From: Bacteriovoracaceae bacterium
Lineage (GTDB): Bacteria > Bdellovibrionota > UBA1018
Length of the DNA: 11,103 nt
Assembly: GCA_947475645.1 (NCBI GenBank)
Contig: CANJNU010000006.1
Location: 1 to 11,103 of the forward strand
Direction: 5' to 3'
In this document: one piece after another, positions 6,347-11,103 of the stretch
Numbering within the stretch: position 1 is the stretch's first letter
How the letters are laid out: the number at the start of each line of letters is the position of its first letter
The notes under the pieces: model-generated
Told to the model about the DNA's origin: nothing
What the model saw: the letters and a program-made list of their open reading frames with translations, nothing else
The model's database searches: none
Program-made: the position numbers and the translations under genes

Positions 6347-9148
6347 ATGCTCACCTCACTCTTAAAGAAATATATCCATCCTTTGCTCTACGTGGCCAGC
6401 ATCTTGGCCACCCATCTCACATTCGCCAATGAGTCGAAAACTTACCGGTTTGACCCAGAGACCTCGCAAAAGCTGATGGAAGTCGTAGGAAAGTGCTGCC
6501 AAAGCCCTCAGGGTTATACAGCACTCGATGCATCTCACTTCAGCTGCCCGAGGCCTGGACCGAAAACCGCCGAGTGTGTTCAAGAGTTTAAGAACAACAC
6601 ACTTCTCCCGCAAACCCTTCAAGCTTACCGAGACATTCGAAAAGGGGCCACTGCTCCAGAGTGGAAGACTATCGAGAGCACTTGTGGTCAATTACCCACT
6701 TCTGCATGCGTAGAGAAAGCGGCTCAGGCGGGTAGCAAAATCCTTAAAGAAACTGTTCAGCGTTGGCGAGGCACGGAAACCGCTCTCTCGGTTCTAGAAG
6801 TTGCGTGCGAGCGTGTTCAAGGCAATTTCGACGCCACTCACGGCGAGTTCAAGCGAAAAGATCCGGCCTGTCATGTTTCGGCCGATTACACAAAACTCGC
6901 AGCCGAGTTGTCGCCCACTTCAACCGCAGGATCACTCTACGGGTCAGATGTTGCAGTAGCGGTAAGTGACCGGACCGTGGCCACCTCTCGAATCGATTCA
7001 GGAAAAGATGTGGCTGTAGGAAATCAGATGGTTTCGTGGGGACTTAACGATAATCGGTGTCCCAGTCACTTAGGACAATACAACTCATTCAATGCGGGTT
7101 CAAAATATAGCCCCTGCGATCCGGGCACTCGAAGCGTAACTCAAAGCGCAATTCAAACCGCCTACTCCATCCATATCGACTTAATTCTTCAAGAAGTCGC
7201 TGCCACAGAGCTCGCCCTTTTCGCCGAGAACCTCGTCTCTACTGCGCTACGCACCGAGAGTGCAACGGGCGTGAATACTCGTGAAAAATTGAAACGAATG
7301 GCCACAGAGTGTTCGAAACATTCAGTAGCCCTGGGCCATGAGCTTCAGGAAGCCTTTGATGCCGCCGCTCTCAAAAGCCAAGCTCAGATTCCCAGCCCGG
7401 AAACCCTGAATTCACTTTGGGGCGACGCCGTAGGAGTAAGTCTTTTACTTGAAAAGAATGACCAAGCACTTCAAACTCTCGATGCCACAATCGATGCTCA
7501 ATGTTCATTTCTTCAGGTAACTGGCGGCGCCGCGATTGCCAGCCAGGATCAAAAAATGACTTGCATCGATCTTGCTGAGAAACGGCAAAAGCTCGTGGTA
7601 TTCCAAGAAAAAGCCTATCAACAACTCCCTTTCCTAGCTCAACGACTGAAGGGTAAAGAAACTTCGCTTTGGAAACAAGTGACTGCCAAGATTCCCCTCT
7701 CGCGTAAAGAAGTGCTTCAGGGAAAGATCGATCATCTGAAGAGGACACTGACGAATGAAGAGTCTGATTCAGTCAAAGAACTTTATACTGCCGCTCTAAA
7801 AGAGAAATTGGAACTAGTTGAAGACACAGTCTCCGCTCTGTGCAGAAATCCGAAAGAAGCAGCATTGAGTGCACTCAACGACCCCATACTGATGGACGCA
7901 TTCTTCACCTCGCATCCAGAGTCAAAGAATGCTGGCTGGATTCTCTGCAAGGCTTATGTCGATGCGTCTTCAGTGAAGCATTCACAAGACGCCCTTTGGA
8001 CCACAGTAAATCTGGGCACACTATTTATTCCGGGATTAGGAATTGTGGGTGGCGTTACCAGTACCGTGGGCGCACGCGCCGCCGTTGCTATTGCTGTCGC
8101 CTCAGCCACAAAAACCGGCATCGATCTCGAAGAAGAGCTCATTCTTGCTAAAACCCAGCAAACCCGTTTTCTAGCGGGGGTGGGTGAAGTGACGGGCTAT
8201 CTTCAGGGACAAGCAACCCAAGATTCCTTTTTGAGAACCGCCCTCGTGACGGGCACTCTTGAAGCGCTGAACGTTGCTGGCACAGCACTGCATCTGGTAG
8301 TCGGTGCTCAAAGTTATGTAAAACTTCTGGATGAGGCTGAAAAGGTCGGCAGAACCAGCGCAAAAACAACAGACGTTTCGAGTGGTGCATCAATCGGCTT
8401 CAAAAACGCAAAAGGCGAATGGGAAACTGGAACAGCACTCACCGCGGCTGACTCAAACGGAAATATTCGCGTAAGGAATGCCTCCGGCCAATCGATGACG
8501 CTCACGTCAAGTACGACCGTTACCACCGATGCCGCCCTCAAAGATGCTGCTCATCAAGTCGAGCGCGCACGATCCGCAAGTGCTGCTAAGTCGACTGGAA
8601 AATCAGTGGCGCTCGAAAATGAGGTAATCGTGCCTCGGTCGGTCACCGCGGGCGAACCGTATACCTTTCACCCTGGCGATGAAGTCAGCGTTAGCCTTCC
8701 CGACGGACAACGTCGAAAAGCGCGCGTACTCCATATCGAGACAGGCCCTCCGGCTGCTGCACTCGTTGCAACCGAAGACGGTTCTGGACCGATTCGCATT
8801 ACCGACCTAGAAACTCTGAGAGGCCCTCTCGACACGTACGTTCCGACGCCGCGTCTCGCGACCTACCGCGCCGAATACGCCCCCTGGTATCAATCCTTCG
8901 GCGCCGAGAACACAGAAGAGGTCGATAAGCTTATCGACCTAGAAATCAGTCACGCACTGGCCCAGAATCCAGAAGTACTGGCTCACCTCAAGTCAAAGGG
9001 CGTAAAATTCGATCCCAAACACGGTGTGCCCCTCGATCAGCTCGAATCCGCATCGCCACAAGCGCAAAAATGGATCGCAGCAGCAAAAGAAAAAACTAAA
9101 AAGGAAATCGCTCGAATTCAGCAAGGCTGCGGCGTTGCGATCCGGTAA
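6347..9148 (+). CDS. Large secreted cysteine-rich protein of unknown family
   Basis: A 933-residue protein I do not recognise. The N-terminus MLTSLLKKYIHPLLYVASIL, ending THLTFA, is a signal peptide probably cleaved after A27. Sixteen cysteines follow: ten in residues 50-257 (50, 51, 67, 77, 113, 121, 154, 175, 238, 257), then 322, 386, 406, 499, 534 and 928. This suggests a disulfide-bonded protein in the periplasm or outside the cell. Residues about 290-540 are mostly helical. Residues 552-588 form a glycine- and alanine-rich hydrophobic stretch (core LFIPGLGIVGG) that could insert in a membrane. Residues about 680-830 are beta-prone with two similar modules (GFKNAKGEWETG..., and VSLPDGQRRKARV...) that look like small SH3-like barrels. 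The tail is helical and charged, ending QQGCGVAIR. The layout (export signal, long helical body, hydrophobic hinge, C-terminal modules) recalls polymorphic toxins or surface effectors, but no toxin motif is visible. It is preceded by the operon terminator, so it probably has its own promoter. Confidence 0.85.
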   Translation: MLTSLLKKYIHPLLYVASILATHLTFANESKTYRFDPETSQKLMEVVGKCCQSPQGYTALDASHFSCPRPGPKTAECVQEFKNNTLLPQTLQAYRDIRKGATAPEWKTIESTCGQLPTSACVEKAAQAGSKILKETVQRWRGTETALSVLEVACERVQGNFDATHGEFKRKDPACHVSADYTKLAAELSPTSTAGSLYGSDVAVAVSDRTVATSRIDSGKDVAVGNQMVSWGLNDNRCPSHLGQYNSFNAGSKYSPCDPGTRSVTQSAIQTAYSIHIDLILQEVAATELALFAENLVSTALRTESATGVNTREKLKRMATECSKHSVALGHELQEAFDAAALKSQAQIPSPETLNSLWGDAVGVSLLLEKNDQALQTLDATIDAQCSFLQVTGGAAIASQDQKMTCIDLAEKRQKLVVFQEKAYQQLPFLAQRLKGKETSLWKQVTAKIPLSRKEVLQGKIDHLKRTLTNEESDSVKELYTAALKEKLELVEDTVSALCRNPKEAALSALNDPILMDAFFTSHPESKNAGWILCKAYVDASSVKHSQDALWTTVNLGTLFIPGLGIVGGVTSTVGARAAVAIAVASATKTGIDLEEELILAKTQQTRFLAGVGEVTGYLQGQATQDSFLRTALVTGTLEALNVAGTALHLVVGAQSYVKLLDEAEKVGRTSAKTTDVSSGASIGFKNAKGEWETGTALTAADSNGNIRVRNASGQSMTLTSSTTVTTDAALKDAAHQVERARSASAAKSTGKSVALENEVIVPRSVTAGEPYTFHPGDEVSVSLPDGQRRKARVLHIETGPPAAALVATEDGSGPIRITDLETLRGPLDTYVPTPRLATYRAEYAPWYQSFGAENTEEVDKLIDLEISHALAQNPEVLAHLKSKGVKFDPKHGVPLDQLESASPQAQKWIAAAKEKTKKEIARIQQGCGVAIR
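8919..8940. repeat. Perfect 22-base palindrome inside a coding sequence
   Basis: The 11 bases AGGTCGATAAG at 8919-8929 are followed immediately by their exact reverse complement, with the centre between 8930-8931 in the middle of an AAGCTT. It lies in the codons for E-V-D-K-L-I-D-L (about residues 858-865) of the large cysteine-rich protein, and the inner 18 bases read as the same six codons on both strands. It could be a binding site or a cruciform/hairpin, or chance. Confidence 0.9.
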
Positions 9149-9180
9149 GTGAATACGGCGAATTTCTCGCTCAGTTCACT
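9148..9180. terminator. Weak imperfect stem-loop between two convergent genes
   Basis: AGTGAA (9148-9153) can pair with TTCACT (9175-9180), and inside it GCGA (9158-9161) with TCGC (9167-9170), separated by a small internal loop. It sits exactly in the 40-base gap between convergent genes, where a shared terminator would be expected. No T-run follows in either direction, so it may not be a true intrinsic terminator. Confidence 0.25.
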
Positions 9181-9188
9181 CAGCGTCT

Positions 9189-11103
9189 TCAATAGCTTCC
9201 GCTGAATCCAAGATTAAAGGCAGGTGGTGCATCCACGCTCATCGGAATACTTCCGTTGGCACTAATGGCGGCACTTCCTAAGTCGTACTGTATACCGAGA
9301 TTCACGCGCGACAACGAATTCTCTTGAAGCGGAATATCGGTAGAATTGAGGGCACCGCTCCACCCTCCTCGCAACGTGAACGGCCCCGTAGTCCAACCGA
9401 CCTGAGCCTGCCCTCGGTTTCCTAATCCATTATGATCTGCGGCCACGGTTGCAGAGACATGCGAGTCTGAGCCCGTCTCCACTTGCCCACTCACTCGCGC
9501 ATAAGTGTGATTTACGATTCCAGTGAAATCACCCACCGTCTGCGCGTTGCTGTTAATCGGTTGAACGCTAACTCCGACTTGAGCTTGTAGAGCGGCTCTG
9601 TCGCCCTGATAACCCAACGTGCCCTCAAGATTTGCTGTCCCGTAGGCATCTACCATGAGGCTACCCTCTTTCTCTCCTGCAGTGGCGTATGTTCCATTCA
9701 CTCCCAGCGCCACCGAAGCATCGGCTTTCAGTGTCAATCCCGACGTCACTTCACCACCCAATACAGCATGCTGCTCAACCCGATTGTATGCCCCAACCAT
9801 TCCTGGAACTGCACCCCCTTCGCCCATCCCAGAGACCGCAGCTCGATCTTGGAAGTAGACCGCCGTTCCATTTTGACCGGGAAAATGAGTCCCCTCGCCC
9901 CACTTCGTCTGAAACGCAGATCCTATCGTACGAGCAGAAGTCGGGTCAGTTGCCATAAAAATCGAAACCTGACTTCCTCGACCCACACGCAAGCTGGCCT
10001 TGACCACCGAAGCTTGAGCGGTTGCCATGGGATCTTGAGTGCGCAAGCCCGCGCCAACCACTTCATCCAAAACCTTCCCTAGATGGGTGGGCATCGTCAC
10101 CAAGGGTTTGCCATTCGAGTCATAGATTCGGTAATTAATCCCTACGTCAGCCGCACTTTGAAAAAGTAGCGAAGCACCGTCAAAGCCTTCAGTTTTCGAA
10201 ACCCCACCCCAATTCACCCGAAATACTTGAGCCGGGCGACTGGGGTCGGCTGCAATCACGTCTACATGAAGCTGATCACTGACCTGTGAAGCCACTATAT
10301 AAGTTTTTAAGCCCAAAGCTGAACCCATTCGAGACTGAAGGGTCGCCCAATCTCGACAAACACCCACCTGTGACTTATTCCCGGGATACTGATAAAGAAC
10401 ACCCAAGCCCTTCAGAAGATCGTCCATTGACACAACGCTTGCGGTTAACGACTTAGAAGCGTCGGCTCTTTGCTTGTCATAGATGCTATTTCCAGCAGCT
10501 CCCACCATCAACATCAACTGAACCTTTTCCTCGACGCTCAGGCGATCCTTAAACTGCTTTCCCCATGCATCTAAACTCGTTCCTGAACGAATTTGAGTCA
10601 CCATCGCATCATAAGCGCCCATCACTCGAAACTGAGATTCGTTCGTAATTCCAAAACCGGGGTTATTTTTTAAGAAACTCGCATCCGTATCCGACTCTTT
10701 TCCCTCTTTCATAAAAAAGCGCTGCCGCTGCTGGGCCTCTTTTTCCCAATCTCGTTGAGCGAGACAAGCGCTCGCAAAGCATGAAGTAAACTTCGAACGA
10801 AAGTTCCAGTAGTCGATCAGGATTTTATAGGTATTTGTATCTTCAAAAACCGTGTGCGCGCTGGGCTGCAAAGAAACCCTCGACTCGATCTCGACGTCGG
10901 CCGAACTTCCGTAAAAATAAGCTCGACACTCCACAGGCAAAGTAGAGTTTCTGAGTTGAATTTTTAGCCCACCGGCGGCCTCTGCGACGCGATTGATCTG
11001 TTCGGATCTTTGATCCAGTTGGTAAAGCGAACGGTACCGTTCGCATTCGCATTTCAAAGAAGCTTCGTCCTGTGCTTTTGCCGCGTCGGCAAAAAATAGT
11101 AAA
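9189..11103 (-). CDS. Exported transglutaminase-like protein with C-terminal beta-barrel-like domain (5' end beyond right edge)
   Basis: The frame stays open to the right edge. Upstream of a TTG at 11057, which is probably not the start, the visible codons read LLFFADAAKAQDEASLKCEC, the end of a signal peptide. The true start therefore lies outside the window, and 637 residues are visible. Numbering from that TTG, about 1-215 is mixed with several Cys (3, 5, 44, 93, 98). Residues 231-283 resemble a transglutaminase/papain-like core: VGVCRDWATL with Cys234, QLHVDVIA with His264, then VFRVNWGG with Asn282 where the third catalytic residue (often Asp) would lie. Residues about 390-622 alternate polar and hydrophobic residues with many Gly and aromatic residues and end NLGFSGSY, as in outer-membrane beta-barrels. 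It could crosslink or cleave amide bonds at the cell surface while anchored by the barrel. Catalysis is inferred. It converges on the large cysteine-rich gene. Confidence 0.68.
   Translation of the reverse strand, partial: LLFFADAAKAQDEASLKCECERYRSLYQLDQRSEQINRVAEAAGGLKIQLRNSTLPVECRAYFYGSSADVEIESRVSLQPSAHTVFEDTNTYKILIDYWNFRSKFTSCFASACLAQRDWEKEAQQRQRFFMKEGKESDTDASFLKNNPGFGITNESQFRVMGAYDAMVTQIRSGTSLDAWGKQFKDRLSVEEKVQLMLMVGAAGNSIYDKQRADASKSLTASVVSMDDLLKGLGVLYQYPGNKSQVGVCRDWATLQSRMGSALGLKTYIVASQVSDQLHVDVIAADPSRPAQVFRVNWGGVSKTEGFDGASLLFQSAADVGINYRIYDSNGKPLVTMPTHLGKVLDEVVGAGLRTQDPMATAQASVVKASLRVGRGSQVSIFMATDPTSARTIGSAFQTKWGEGTHFPGQNGTAVYFQDRAAVSGMGEGGAVPGMVGAYNRVEQHAVLGGEVTSGLTLKADASVALGVNGTYATAGEKEGSLMVDAYGTANLEGTLGYQGDRAALQAQVGVSVQPINSNAQTVGDFTGIVNHTYARVSGQVETGSDSHVSATVAADHNGLGNRGQAQVGWTTGPFTLRGGWSGALNSTDIPLQENSLSRVNLGIQYDLGSAAISANGSIPMSVDAPPAFNLGFSGSY

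Noticed and set aside
9655..10082. Overlapping plus-strand open frames opposite the beta-barrel region
   Set aside because: Pro/Ser/His-rich translations typical of antisense frames of Gly-rich barrel genes; no start signals.

Overview
The window is dense, ordinary-looking bacterial DNA of middling GC content. Eight genes can be supported, plus a 47-codon ORF, and all intergenic gaps are short. Many proteins carry Sec-type signal peptides, and one large protein is rich in cysteine. Together with an FbaB-type aldolase next to YebC and an M3-type peptidase, this suggests a Gram-negative bacterium of the Bdellovibrio/deltaproteobacterial kind. That placement is inference from style, not from a marker gene.

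Left part, minus strand (1-2449): a housekeeping run is transcribed right to left. A class I fructose-bisphosphate aldolase of the FbaB/DhnA type is followed after 23 bases by a YebC-family protein, then after 15 bases by the N-terminal third of an M3-like zinc peptidase that runs off the left edge. The spacing fits one operon.

Middle part (2498-6277): a Fic-domain protein with an intact HPFxDGNGRxxR motif and a signal peptide reads leftward. Across a divergent gap of about 95 bases, two tandem paralogues with PARP-like ADP-ribosyltransferase signatures read rightward, both also with signal peptides. The second starts in a GTGA overlap with the first. A 47-codon ORF starts in an ATGA overlap with the second, and a stem-loop with a T-rich tail closes the run. 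Two families of nucleotide-transferring enzymes, both apparently exported, sit side by side. This is the most interesting part of the window: a candidate secreted effector or toxin locus.

Right part (6347-11103): a 933-residue secreted, cysteine-rich protein of unknown family contains a glycine-rich hydrophobic segment and a beta-rich region. It converges on a minus-strand gene whose product joins a transglutaminase/cysteine-protease-like domain to a C-terminal beta-barrel-like region. The start and most of the signal peptide of that gene lie beyond the right edge. A perfect 22-base palindrome sits inside the coding sequence of the 933-residue protein.

No RNA genes, insertion sequences, CRISPR arrays or attachment sites were seen.
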